The position numbers and the translations under genes are program-made. Shown here piece after piece: positions 1 through 8,077 of a stretch of DNA of 64,000 nt; the first letter of the stretch is position 1; the number at the start of each line of letters is the position of its first letter. Source of the stretch: Rubrivivax sp. (GTDB lineage Bacteria > Pseudomonadota > Gammaproteobacteria > Burkholderiales > Burkholderiaceae_C). The notes under the pieces were generated by a model. It saw only the letters and a list, made by a program, of their open reading frames with translations. It did not search any database and was not told the origin of the DNA. The stretch is from contig JAHBZT010000005.1 in NCBI GenBank assembly GCA_019635315.1, positions 124,001-188,000 on the forward strand, given 5' to 3'.

Positions 1-462
1 CGCATTGGCCAGAACCAGCGGCAGCCCGGCACGGCGCGCCTCGAGCAGCAGGTTCGGCCAGATCTCGGTCTCCATCACGACGCCGGCGGCCGGCCGGTGC
101 GTGCGCAGGAACTGCCGCACCGCACCCGGCGTGTCGTAGGGCAGCCAGACCTGCGCGTCGCCGTCGTGCAGCAGCGCGCCCCCGGCGGCGCGGCCGGTGG
201 CCGTGCCATGGGTCAGCAGCAGCTGCAGGCCGGGCCGCTGCCGGCGCAGCGCATCGACCAGCGCGGCGGCAGCGCGCGTCTCGCCCAGCGAGACCGCATG
301 CAGCCACAGGCGGCCCGGCACCGGCGTGCCGGCATAGCCGCCCAGGCGTTCGTTCCAGTGCGCGCGGTACGGCGGCTCGCGGCGGCCGCGCCACCACAGC
401 CGCGCCAGGTACAGCGGTGTGGCCAGCCGCAGCAGCGCCGAGTAGGCGGCGCGGGCGAACAC
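1..462 (-). CDS. waaA: Kdo transferase WaaA, N-terminal part (cut by window edge)
   Basis: Start of a 3-deoxy-D-manno-octulosonic acid transferase, the inner-membrane glycosyltransferase that moves Kdo from CMP-Kdo onto lipid A precursor in LPS core synthesis. 154 codons are present and the frame runs off the left edge, so well over half of a family protein of about 420 residues is missing. A hydrophobic N-terminal anchor (residues 8-24) is followed by the family motifs HAVSLGE (55-61, with the acidic residue expected at the catalytic site) and METEIWPN (130-137). The GTG start is chosen because VFARAAYSALL matches the usual N-terminus and no ATG lies nearby. It begins 20 bp after manB on the same strand, a likely two-gene LPS operon. 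Confidence 0.93.
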   Translation of the reverse strand, partial: MFARAAYSALLRLATPLYLARLWWRGRREPPYRAHWNERLGGYAGTPVPGRLWLHAVSLGETRAAAALVDALRRQRPGLQLLLTHGTATGRAAGGALLHDGDAQVWLPYDTPGAVRQFLRTHRPAAGVVMETEIWPNLLLEARRAGLPLVLANA

Positions 463-482
463 GGTGGTGGCGCCCGTGGACG

Positions 483-1886
483 TCAGTGCGCCGCGGCGGC
501 GACCTGGGCGTCCGGCTTCACGCTGTGCAGCGCGGCCATCAACGCGGCCTGGATACGTTCCAGCGCCGCCGGCGTGTGGCCCTCGAAGCGCAGCACCAGC
601 ACCGGTGTCGTGTTGCTCGCGCGCACGAGGCCGAAGCCGTCGGCGAAGTCCACGCGCAGGCCGTCGATGGTGCCGACCTCGCCGCCGGGAAACTGCAGCC
701 GGCCGTCGGCGGCGCGCGCCAGCAGTTCGGCGACGACGGCGTGGTGCTCTCCCTCGGCGCAGGGCACGTTGAGCTCGGGCGTCGCGTGGCTGGTCGGCAG
801 CGCGTCGAGCAGGGCGCTGGGGTCGGCCTCGCGCGAGAGGATCTCGAGCAGCCGCGCCGCGGTGTACATCGCGTCGTCGAAGCCGTACCAGCGTTCGCCG
901 AAGAACAGGTGGCCGCTCATCTCGCCAGCGAAGGGCGCGCCGGTCTCGCGCAGCTTGGCCTTGACCAGCGAGTGCCCGGTCTTCCACATCAGCGGCACGC
1001 CGCCGGCCTCGCGGATGGCCACCGGCAGGCGCTGGCTGCACTTGACGTCGAAGATGATGGTGCCGCCGGGGTGGCGCTTGAGGATGTCGCGCGCAAACAG
1101 CATGATCTGGCGGTCGGGCCAGATCACGTGGCCGTCCCGGGTGACCACGCCCAGGCGGTCGCCGTCGCCGTCGAAGGCCAGGCCCAGCTCGGCCTCGGTG
1201 GCGTGCACGACCTTCACCAGGTCGGCCAGGTTCTCGGGCTTGCTCGGGTCCGGGTGGTGGTTCGGGAAGCTGCCGTCGACGCGGCTGTACAGGTCGATGA
1301 CCTCGCAGCCCAGCGCGCGCAGGATGCCCGGCGCGCTGGCGCCCGGGATGCCGTTGCCGCTGTCGACGACGATGCGCATCGGCCGCGCCAGCCGGCAGTC
1401 GCTGACGATGCGGTGCGCATACTCGGCCGTGATGTCCATGCGCGCCGCGCGGCCCGGGCCCTGCGCATAGTCCTCGGCCTCGATGCGGCGGCGCAGCGCC
1501 TGGATGTCCTCGCCGTGGATCGCACGCCCGGCGAGCACCATCTTGAAGCCGTTGTAGTCCTTGGGGTTGTGGCTGCCGGTGACCTGGATGCCGCTCGAGC
1601 AGCCATGGCGCCCGCGCGTGGCCGCCACGTAGTACAGCATCGGCGTCGTCACCGGGCCGAGGTCGACGACGTCCAGCCCTGTGGCCACCAGGCCGCGGAT
1701 CAGCGCCGTCGACAGGCCGGGGCCGGAGACCCGGCCGTCGCGGCCGACCGCCACCGCACGCTCGCCGGCGGCGAGCGCCGCGGTGCCGAAGGCGCGGCCC
1801 AGGTGCTCGGCGAAGGCCTCGTCGATGTTGCGGCCGACGACGCCGCGGATGTCGTAGGCCTTGAAGACGGTCGGGTCGGTCTGCAT
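483..1886 (-). CDS. manB: phosphomannomutase/phosphoglucomutase (AlgC/ManB type)
   Basis: Interconverts hexose 1- and 6-phosphates (mannose or glucose), supplying GDP-mannose and nucleotide-glucose precursors for LPS and exopolysaccharide. The 467-residue protein has the full alpha-D-phosphohexomutase set. YDIRG lies at residues 11-15. The phosphoserine loop TGSHNP has its serine at about 105. The Mg2+ loop DGDGDR is at 239-244. The sugar-binding loop GEMSGH is at 321-326, and the C-terminal phosphate-binding RASNTTP is present. Length and motif order match Pseudomonas AlgC, so dual mannose/glucose specificity is likely but not proven by sequence. A -10-like TACAAT lies on the minus strand at 1940-1945, about 55 bp upstream of the start. 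waaA follows downstream. Confidence 0.95.
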   Translation of the reverse strand: MQTDPTVFKAYDIRGVVGRNIDEAFAEHLGRAFGTAALAAGERAVAVGRDGRVSGPGLSTALIRGLVATGLDVVDLGPVTTPMLYYVAATRGRHGCSSGIQVTGSHNPKDYNGFKMVLAGRAIHGEDIQALRRRIEAEDYAQGPGRAARMDITAEYAHRIVSDCRLARPMRIVVDSGNGIPGASAPGILRALGCEVIDLYSRVDGSFPNHHPDPSKPENLADLVKVVHATEAELGLAFDGDGDRLGVVTRDGHVIWPDRQIMLFARDILKRHPGGTIIFDVKCSQRLPVAIREAGGVPLMWKTGHSLVKAKLRETGAPFAGEMSGHLFFGERWYGFDDAMYTAARLLEILSREADPSALLDALPTSHATPELNVPCAEGEHHAVVAELLARAADGRLQFPGGEVGTIDGLRVDFADGFGLVRASNTTPVLVLRFEGHTPAALERIQAALMAALHSVKPDAQVAAAAH

Positions 1887-2101
1887 CGGGTTCGGCTCGG
1901 GTGGCGGCGCCGCAACGCCGGGGTTCGCGGGGCCGGCGCATTGTAGGCAGCGCCCCCCGGGCCGGCCTCGGTCCGGCGCCGCCGCCCGCGCCCAGGGCTT
2001 GCCGTTCGTCGGCGCTGCCGTCGATCCGGCGCGCGCCGCTGCCGCCGCGGCGGGCCGGCTGCCTACACTGGCGCGGTCAACCTCGTCGCACGACCTCTCC
2101 G

Positions 2102-3265
2102 ATGGCTACGCTCGACGCCGCCCTGCTGCGCGCCTCCTGGCGATCCTGGATCTCCTCCGACCTCGAACGGGTCGGGCCGAACTGGCTGCAGTGGGTGTGG
2201 ACGCTGCTGTTCGCGATGGGGCTGGCGGCGGTGTTCACGATCGCGGGCTTCCTGGTCTTCTACCGCGGCCCCGGGCTCGGCAGCGCCGTGGGGTGGGCCG
2301 AGTGGTACGGCCGCAACTTCGTCGTGTGCATGACGATCGCGGCGCTGATCCATGCGATGTTCGACGGGATCGGCAAGCTCGTCGGCGGCCCGCCGGCGAT
2401 CCGGCGCTGGCCGGACTGGAAGCGCAGCCTGTTCTTCGGCGGCGTGCCGCTGGTCGGCGTGATCATCGGCTGGCCGCTGGGCGCGATGATCGGCCTCGGC
2501 GAGCCAACCCTGGCCTTCTTCGTCGACAACCCGCGCACGCTGGCGGTGTCGGTGACGATCGCACTGGGCCTGTCGCTGGCGCTGCACTTCTACTTCGCGG
2601 CGCGCAGCCGCGAGCTGCAGGCCGAGAAGCGCGCCACCGAGGCCCAGCTGCGGCTGCTGCAGGCGCAGATCGAGCCGCATTTCCTGTTCAACACCCTGGC
2701 CAACGTGGCCGCGCTGATCGACCACGAGCCGGCCAAGGCCAAGAGCACGCTCGGCGCTTTCACCGACTACCTGCGCGCCAGCCTGGGCCAGCTGCGCCGC
2801 GACGAGGTCACGCTGGCCGACGAGCTGGCGCTGGCCGAGGCCTACCTGCGCGTGCAGGGCGCGCGCATGGAGGACCGGCTGCGCTACACGATCGACGCCG
2901 GCGACGACGCAAGGCGCGCGCCGCTGCTGCCGCTGCTGCTGCAGCCGCTGGTCGAGAATGCCGTGCTGCACGGCGTGGAACCGGCGCTGGACGGCGGTCA
3001 GGTGCGCATCGCGGCGCGCATCGAGGGCCAGGCGCTGGTCATCGAGGTGCAGGACGACGGCCCCGGGCCCGCGGCGGCGCCGCGCCGGCCGCCGGCGGGC
3101 GCGGCACGCGGTGGCAACGGCGTCGCGCTGGCCAACATCCGCGAGCGGCTGCTGCAGCGCCATGGCAGCGCGGCGACGCTGGAGGTGCTGCCCGCCCACC
3201 CGGGTACGCTCGCGCGGCTGCGCCTGCCGCTGGACCCGATCACTCCCCCGCCGACCCCCCGATGA
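2102..3265 (+). CDS. LytS/AlgZ-type sensor histidine kinase
   Basis: Membrane sensor kinase of the His_kinase (PF06580) type, 387 residues. The N-terminal half has about four hydrophobic segments (roughly residues 28-50, 65-85, 115-140 and 145-170). A short coiled stretch follows, and then the phosphoacceptor QIEPHFLFNTL with His193. The C-terminal HATPase domain has the N box LVENAVLHG and the G box QDDGPGP. The ATG at 2102 is preferred over an upstream frame extension because it begins just before the first membrane segment. A -10-like TACACT lies at 2064-2069. It overlaps the next gene by 4 bp (ATGA at 3262), so kinase and regulator are translationally coupled. The inducing signal is not evident. 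Confidence 0.93.
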   Translation: MATLDAALLRASWRSWISSDLERVGPNWLQWVWTLLFAMGLAAVFTIAGFLVFYRGPGLGSAVGWAEWYGRNFVVCMTIAALIHAMFDGIGKLVGGPPAIRRWPDWKRSLFFGGVPLVGVIIGWPLGAMIGLGEPTLAFFVDNPRTLAVSVTIALGLSLALHFYFAARSRELQAEKRATEAQLRLLQAQIEPHFLFNTLANVAALIDHEPAKAKSTLGAFTDYLRASLGQLRRDEVTLADELALAEAYLRVQGARMEDRLRYTIDAGDDARRAPLLPLLLQPLVENAVLHGVEPALDGGQVRIAARIEGQALVIEVQDDGPGPAAAPRRPPAGAARGGNGVALANIRERLLQRHGSAATLEVLPAHPGTLARLRLPLDPITPPPTPR

Positions 3266-4023
3266 ACACCCGCGCCCTGATCGCCGACGACGAACCGCAC
3301 CTGGCGCGCGCGCTGCGCGAGCAGCTGGCCGCCGCCTGGCCGGAACTGGAGATCGTGCATGTCGCGCGCCACGGCATCGAGGCGGCCGAGCGCATCGCGG
3401 CGCTGCAGCCCGATCTGGCCTTCCTGGACATCCAGATGCCGGGGCTGACCGGGCTCGAGGTCGCGCAGGGCATCGAAGGTCCGACGCGGGTCGTCTTCGT
3501 CACCGCCTACGACGAGTTTGCCGTGCAGGCCTTCGAGGCCGAGGCCATCGACTACGTGCTCAAGCCGGTCGACCCGGACCGGCTGGCGAGGACGGTGGAG
3601 CGCATCCGGCGCGCGCTCGCCCAGCCGGCGGCCGCGCAGGAGGACCCGCGCCTGCTCGCCGCGCTGCAGCGCCTGGCGCCGCAGCCGGCGGCGCCGCGGC
3701 TGCGCTGGATACGCGCCTCGGCCGGCGCGCTGACGCACCAGGTCGCGGTGGACGAGGTGCTGTTCTTCCGCGCCGACGACAAGTACACCTGCGTGCGCAC
3801 GATAGCCGGCGACGAGCACCTGATCCGCACCCCGATCGCCGAGCTGGCGGCGCAGCTGGACGCGGAGCAGTTCGTGCAGGTGCACCGCTCGACCATCGTC
3901 AACCTGGCTCAGCTGGCCGGCACGCGGCGCGACGACGCGAGCCGCCTGTTCCTGCGCCTGAAGGGCCTGGCCGAGGAACTGCCGGTCAGCCGCGCCTACG
4001 TGCACCTGTTCCGCGCGATGTAG
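3262..4023 (+). CDS. LytR/AlgR-family response regulator
   Basis: Cytoplasmic DNA-binding response regulator of 253 residues, the partner of the preceding kinase. The receiver domain (1-120) has the acidic pair DD at 9-10, phosphoacceptor Asp56 in FLDIQMPG, the switch threonine in VTAYDE and the conserved lysine in VLKPVD. The LytTR DNA-binding domain spans about 145-250 and includes the family signature around FVQVHRSTIVN. In AlgR-type relatives such regulators control alginate, pili or virulence; no target gene is recognisable next door here. The last codon is followed at once by a strong GC-rich hairpin (4023-4054) shared with the convergent aldolase gene. Confidence 0.94.
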   Translation: MNTRALIADDEPHLARALREQLAAAWPELEIVHVARHGIEAAERIAALQPDLAFLDIQMPGLTGLEVAQGIEGPTRVVFVTAYDEFAVQAFEAEAIDYVLKPVDPDRLARTVERIRRALAQPAAAQEDPRLLAALQRLAPQPAAPRLRWIRASAGALTHQVAVDEVLFFRADDKYTCVRTIAGDEHLIRTPIAELAAQLDAEQFVQVHRSTIVNLAQLAGTRRDDASRLFLRLKGLAEELPVSRAYVHLFRAM

Positions 4024-4054
4024 CGGCCGCGGCGCTGCGCCGCGCCGCGGCCGC
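4023..4054. terminator. 13-bp perfect stem-loop between convergent genes
   Basis: GCGGCCGCGGCGC at 4023-4035 pairs perfectly with 4042-4054 around a 6-nt loop. It starts inside the stop codon of the response regulator and lies before the end of the convergent aldolase gene. There is no T-tract on either side, so it may act only as an RNA-stabilising or Rho-assisted end. Confidence 0.5.
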
Positions 4055-4074
4055 GCCGGGCCGCGCCGGGCCGT

Positions 4075-4941
4075 TCAGTCGAACAGGTCCGGCTCGCTGC
4101 GCACCAGGTCGTTCCAGATCGTCTGGAAGTGCAGCCAGCCGATGTACTCGCTGCCGACATGCTCGCGGCTGTAGCGCGAGCGCTCGGCCGGCACCAGCCG
4201 CGGCGTGGCGCCGGTGGCCTCCACCAGCAGCTGCTGCTGGCAGCAGCGTTCCAGCGCGATGAACCAGAACGCCGCCGCCTCGATGCTGTGGCGGCTGGCC
4301 GTGAACAGGCCGTGGTTGCAGTGGATCGCCGCCTTGACGCCCTTGAACCAGTCGGCCACCTTGGGACCGGCCTCTTCCTCCACCGCGACCTGCCCGGCTT
4401 CGTCGTCGATCACGACATGGTCCTCGAAGAAGGCCGCCGCGTCCTGCGAGATCGGCGCCAGCGGCTTGCCCAGCGCGGCGAAGGCGGTGCCGTAGACGGT
4501 GTGCGCATGGCACATTGCGACGATGTCCGGGTGCGCCTCGTGCACCGCAGCGTGCAGCACGAAGCCGGCGCGGTTGACTGCATGGTCGCCCTCGACGACG
4601 AGGCCCTGGTGGTCGACGAGGATCAGGTTGGACACGCGCACCTGGCGGAAGTGCACCGCCATCGGGTTGGTCCAGTACAGGTGCGGGCGCTCGGGGTCGC
4701 GGATCGTCAGGTGGCCGGCGAAGCCGTAGTCGAAGCCCTGGCGCGCGAAGGCGCGGCAGGCGCCGACCAGGCGCTCCTTCAGGTAGCGCCGCTCCTGCGC
4801 CGGGTCGTCGAACCGCGGCCGGCCCGGAAACATCAGCCCCGGCTGGTCGGGCTGGTAGACGGAGACCTTCTTCTCGGTCAGCGGGTCGAAGCGGTATTCC
4901 TTGCGGGCGCTGGTCTTGATCTGTTCGAGGACGGCGGACAT
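4075..4941 (-). CDS. class II aldolase/adducin family protein
   Basis: Metal-dependent class II aldolase fold protein, 288 residues. Zinc-ligand motifs are visible as CHAHTVYG and IHCNHGLFT, with the usual glutamate region between them. The family includes fuculose-phosphate aldolase and decarboxylases, as well as many enzymes of unknown substrate, so the reaction cannot be assigned. The start at 4941 is chosen because AGGAG sits at the right distance upstream (GCAGGAGACCCGCATG). The frame stays open for 38 more codons but that stretch has no family features. The gene is divergent from a LysR regulator across about 150 bp with a palindromic operator, so it is the probable target of that regulator. 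Confidence 0.88.
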   Translation of the reverse strand: MSAVLEQIKTSARKEYRFDPLTEKKVSVYQPDQPGLMFPGRPRFDDPAQERRYLKERLVGACRAFARQGFDYGFAGHLTIRDPERPHLYWTNPMAVHFRQVRVSNLILVDHQGLVVEGDHAVNRAGFVLHAAVHEAHPDIVAMCHAHTVYGTAFAALGKPLAPISQDAAAFFEDHVVIDDEAGQVAVEEEAGPKVADWFKGVKAAIHCNHGLFTASRHSIEAAAFWFIALERCCQQQLLVEATGATPRLVPAERSRYSREHVGSEYIGWLHFQTIWNDLVRSEPDLFD

Positions 4942-5033
4942 GCGGGTCTCCTGCGGCGGGTCGGTGGCGGGCGCGTCGCTCGGCGGGGCGGCGGCGGCAA
5001 GACAAGCCTGCATGCTGGGGCGAAGCGCACGGT

Positions 5034-5083
5034 TTGACAAACGATCGATGCTCATGAAAGCATGAACTCATTTCATGCATGAG
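5034..5083 (+). promoter_or_regulatory. LysR-type operator/promoter between aldolase and lysR
   Basis: Nested inverted repeats fill the divergent gap. GCATGAA at 5060-5066 pairs with TTCATGC at 5072-5078 around CTCAT. An outer pair, CTCATG at 5051-5056 and CATGAG at 5078-5083, is centred on nearly the same point. A perfect -35 hexamer TTGACA lies at 5034-5039 on the plus strand. The arrangement fits autoregulation by the LysR protein plus control of the divergent aldolase, but no binding data exist. Confidence 0.55.
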
Positions 5084-5091
5084 CCCCGACG

Positions 5092-5991
5092 ATGAGAAGG
5101 CTGCCTCCATTGTCCCGGTTGCGGACCTTCGAGCTGGCAGCCCGCCTGCAGAGCTTCGCGCTCGCCGCCGAAGCGCTGCACCTGACCGCCTCGGCCGTCA
5201 GCCACCAGATGCGCGACCTCGAGGCGCACTTCGGCGTGCCGCTGTTCGAGCGCCGGCACCGCCGCGTGCGCACCACGCCCGAGGGCCAGCGCCTGTACGA
5301 GAGCCTGGTCCGTGTCTTCGATGCGCTGGAAGCGGCCTGCGCCGAGCTGGCGCTGCCGGCGCAGGACCAGGTGCTGGCGGCGCACAGCGCGCCCAGCCTG
5401 GCGATCAAGTGGCTCGGCCCGCGCCTGCCGGCCTTCGTCGCGGCGCACCCGTCGCTCAATGTGCGGCTGACGACCGGCGCCGAGGTGCTGGACCTGGCGC
5501 TGGCGCGCGAGGTCGATGTCGTGCTGTCCTACGGCGCCGCGCCGGCCGAGCGCCCAGGCATCGAGGTGCTGGCGCTGGGCCCGGAACGCCTGGCGCCGAT
5601 GGTGGCGCCGGCGCTGCGGCCGCCGCGGGCGCGCGCGGCCGACCTGCTGCAGCGCCTGCCGCTGATCGACTCGACGCTGAGCCCGGTCGGCTGGCCGCAA
5701 TGGTTCGAGCGCCAGGGCCTGCCGCTGCCGGCACGTCCGCGGCCGGCCTTCGACCGCGCCGCGATGGCCATCGCCGCCGCCGTCGACGGCCTGGGCGTGA
5801 CGCTGGAGAGCAAGCGGCTGGCGGCCCGCGAGCTCGAGCGCGGCGAACTGGTCGAGCTGGGCGCGGGCAGCTTCCGTCCGCTGGAGCAGGTGCTGCACTT
5901 CGTGAGCCTGCGCCGCGGCGACCGGCGACGGCCGGCGGTGGCCGCCTTCGTCGACTGGGTGCTCGAGCAGGCGCGGCCGGCGCCGCACTGA
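5092..5991 (+). CDS. LysR-family transcriptional regulator (GcvA-like)
   Basis: DNA-binding regulator of 299 residues. The winged helix-turn-helix occupies residues 1-62, with the characteristic AAEALHLTASAVSHQMRDLE recognition region and the GVPLFERR wing. The C-terminal effector domain (about 90-295) has the GcvA-type LAIKWLGPRLPAF start to the substrate-binding fold. It is divergent from the class II aldolase gene and shares a palindromic operator region with it, so it probably controls that gene and itself. The effector is unknown. Its stop is followed by about 95 bp before the alkylation-repair operon. Confidence 0.93.
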   Translation: MRRLPPLSRLRTFELAARLQSFALAAEALHLTASAVSHQMRDLEAHFGVPLFERRHRRVRTTPEGQRLYESLVRVFDALEAACAELALPAQDQVLAAHSAPSLAIKWLGPRLPAFVAAHPSLNVRLTTGAEVLDLALAREVDVVLSYGAAPAERPGIEVLALGPERLAPMVAPALRPPRARAADLLQRLPLIDSTLSPVGWPQWFERQGLPLPARPRPAFDRAAMAIAAAVDGLGVTLESKRLAARELERGELVELGAGSFRPLEQVLHFVSLRRGDRRRPAVAAFVDWVLEQARPAPH

Positions 5992-6074
5992 ACCGGCCAC
6001 CCGGCCGGGGACCCGGGCCGGGCCAGGCCGCGGGGACAGGTCCGAAAATGGCGAGTGTCCGCCGCCGCGCGGCC

Positions 6075-6080
6075 TACCAT
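6075..6080 (+). promoter_or_regulatory. -10-like hexamer directly upstream of alkA start
   Basis: TACCAT lies 6 nt before the ATG at 6087. It is one of a set of TAnnnT hexamers at this exact spacing in the window, suggesting a leaderless transcript. No clear -35 is seen. Confidence 0.4.
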
Positions 6081-6086
6081 GCGGCC

Positions 6087-7535
6087 ATGCTCCCCGACCC
6101 CGACGCCGCCTACCTCGCGCTGAAGGCACGCGACGCGCGCTTCGACGGCCGGCTGTTCGTCGGCGTCACCTCCACCGGCGTCTATTGCCGGCCGGTCTGC
6201 CGCGTGCGCACGCCGCGCTTCGAGAACTGCCGCTTCTTCGCCACCCGCGCGCAGGCCGAGGCGGCCGCCTTCCGGCCCTGCCTGAAGTGCCGGCCCGAGA
6301 TCGCGCCCGGGCTGTCGCAGATGGACAGCTCGCGTGCGCTGGCCGAGCATGCGGCGCGCGCCATCGAGCAGGCCGTGCATGCCGGTGACGAGCTGCCGCT
6401 GCCGCTGCTGGCGGCGCGGCTGGGCGTCACCGACCGCCACCTGCGGCGCATCTTCCATGCCGCGCATGGCGTGACGCCGGTCGAATACCTGACGACGCAG
6501 CGCCTGCTGCTGGCCAAGCAGCTGCTGACCGACACGGCGCAGCCGGTGACCCACGTCGCGCTGGCCAGCGGCTTCGCGAGCCTGCGCCGCTTCAATGCCG
6601 CCTTCCGCCAGCGCTACCGGCTGGCACCGACGCAGCTGCGCCGCGAGGGCGCCGGCCGCGGCGACGCGGCCGCGCTGCGCCTGGCCTACCGGCCGCCCTA
6701 CGACCTCGAGGGGGTGCTCGGCTTCCTGGCGCGGCGCCAGCTCGACGGGGTCGAGGAGGTCGACACCGTCACGCTCACGCTGCGCCGCACGCTGGCCGTG
6801 ATGCACCAGGGCCGGCGCCTGGCCGGCTGGGTGCAGGCGCGCTTCGTGCCCGAGCGCCACGAGGTCCATGTCGCGGCCGCGGACAGCCTGGCGCCGGCGC
6901 TGGGCGAGGTGCTGCGGCGCATGCGCCAGGCGCTGGACCTGGATGCCGACCCGGGCGAGATCGACGCCGTGATGGCGCGCCTGCCGCTGCCGCCGCGCCC
7001 CGGGTTGCGCCTGCCCGGCGCGCTGGACGGCTTCGAGGTCGCGGTGCGCACCGTGCTCGGCCAGCAGGTCACGGTGAAGGCGGCGCGCACGCTGCTGGCG
7101 CGGCTGGTCGAGCGCTTCGGCGAGCCGCTGGCCACGCCCTTCCCCGCGCTGCACCGGCTGTTTCCGTCGCCCGAGTCGCTGGCCGCCGCGAGCGCCGAGG
7201 CGATCGGCACGCTGGGCATCGTGCGCCAGCGTGTCGGCGCGCTGCAGGCGCTGGCGCGCGAGGTCGCCGCCGGCCGCCTGGCGCTGCACCGCGGCGCGGC
7301 CGTCGAGCCCACGCTGGCGTCGCTGCGCGCGCTGCCCGGCGTCGGCGAATGGACCGCGCAGCTGGTCGTGATGCGCGCGCTGGCCTGGCCCGATGCCTGG
7401 CCGGCCAGCGACATCGGCCTGATGAATGCCCTCGGCACGCGCGACCCGAAGCGCGTCGCCGAGCTCGCCGAACCCTGGCAGCCGTGGCGCGCCTATGCGC
7501 TGATGCGGCTGTGGCAGCACGTGGAGACGACATGA
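6087..7535 (+). CDS. alkA: Ada-type regulator fused to AlkA DNA-3-methyladenine glycosylase
   Basis: Three-part alkylation-repair protein, 482 residues. The N-terminal Ada zinc domain has Cys34, Cys38, Cys65 and Cys68, with the same spacing as E. coli Ada Cys38/42/69/72, so Cys34 should be the methylphosphotriester acceptor. An AraC-type helix-turn-helix follows at about 85-185. The C-terminal half is an AlkA N-domain plus HhH-GPD glycosylase, with LPGVGEWTA and catalytic Asp442. It should sense methyl phosphotriesters, activate its own operon and excise alkylated bases. The start at 6087 is favoured by the upstream -10-like hexamer; an ATG 39 nt earlier is possible. It overlaps ogt by 4 bp. 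Confidence 0.93.
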   Translation: MLPDPDAAYLALKARDARFDGRLFVGVTSTGVYCRPVCRVRTPRFENCRFFATRAQAEAAAFRPCLKCRPEIAPGLSQMDSSRALAEHAARAIEQAVHAGDELPLPLLAARLGVTDRHLRRIFHAAHGVTPVEYLTTQRLLLAKQLLTDTAQPVTHVALASGFASLRRFNAAFRQRYRLAPTQLRREGAGRGDAAALRLAYRPPYDLEGVLGFLARRQLDGVEEVDTVTLTLRRTLAVMHQGRRLAGWVQARFVPERHEVHVAAADSLAPALGEVLRRMRQALDLDADPGEIDAVMARLPLPPRPGLRLPGALDGFEVAVRTVLGQQVTVKAARTLLARLVERFGEPLATPFPALHRLFPSPESLAAASAEAIGTLGIVRQRVGALQALAREVAAGRLALHRGAAVEPTLASLRALPGVGEWTAQLVVMRALAWPDAWPASDIGLMNALGTRDPKRVAELAEPWQPWRAYALMRLWQHVETT

Positions 7536-8077
7536 ACCGCACGCAGGATCCCTCGGCGCCCCTGGTGGCGCAATGCCGCATCGCGACCCCGCTCGGCCCG
7601 CTGACGCTGGCCGCGACGGCCCGCGGCCTGGCCGCCGCGCTCTTCGACGCGCAGCGCCACCACCCCGGTGCGCTCGACGTGCCCGAGAACCCGGCGCACC
7701 CGGTGTTGGTGCAGGCCGCGCGCGAATTCGCCGACTACTTCGCCGGCCGGCGCCGCCACTTCACGGTGCCGCTGGACCCGCAGGGCACGCCGTTCCAGCA
7801 GCAGGTCTGGCGCGCACTGCTGGCCATCGCGCCCGGCCGCACGACGAGCTACGGCGCGCTCGCCGCGCAGCTCGGCCGCCCGGCGGCGGCGCGCGCGGTG
7901 GGCGCCGCGGTCGGCCGCAACCCGGTGGCCATCATCGTGCCCTGCCACCGGGTCGTCGGCAGCAGCGGGGCGCTGACCGGCTATGCCGGCGGCCTGCCGC
8001 GCAAGCGCGCGCTGCTGGCGCTGGAGGCGCCGGCCCCGTTCGCGCCCGCGGTGGCCGCCGGTGCGGCCACGGCATGA
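7532..8077 (+). CDS. ogt: methylated-DNA--protein-cysteine methyltransferase
   Basis: Suicide repair protein that takes alkyl groups from O6-alkylguanine. The 181-residue protein carries the active-site PCHRVVGS with Cys138 and the helix region around GRTTSYGALA, RAVGAAVGRNP and LTGYAGGLPRK. The start ATG overlaps the stop of alkA (ATGA), and the end overlaps the next gene in the same way. The operon therefore pairs base excision and direct reversal of alkylation damage under one Ada-type sensor. The alanine-rich tail after residue 165 is not conserved in the family. Confidence 0.95.
   Translation: MNRTQDPSAPLVAQCRIATPLGPLTLAATARGLAAALFDAQRHHPGALDVPENPAHPVLVQAAREFADYFAGRRRHFTVPLDPQGTPFQQQVWRALLAIAPGRTTSYGALAAQLGRPAAARAVGAAVGRNPVAIIVPCHRVVGSSGALTGYAGGLPRKRALLALEAPAPFAPAVAAGAATA

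Noticed and set aside
1861-2101. Upstream open extension of the histidine kinase region frames
   Set aside because: Composition is Arg/Pro/Ala shadow sequence and it overlaps the manB start; the kinase begins at 2102 before its first membrane segment.
2063-4005. Long minus-strand frames opposite the two-component genes
   Set aside because: Low-complexity Gln/Arg/His products without domains; the plus-strand genes are intact with conserved His193 and Asp56.
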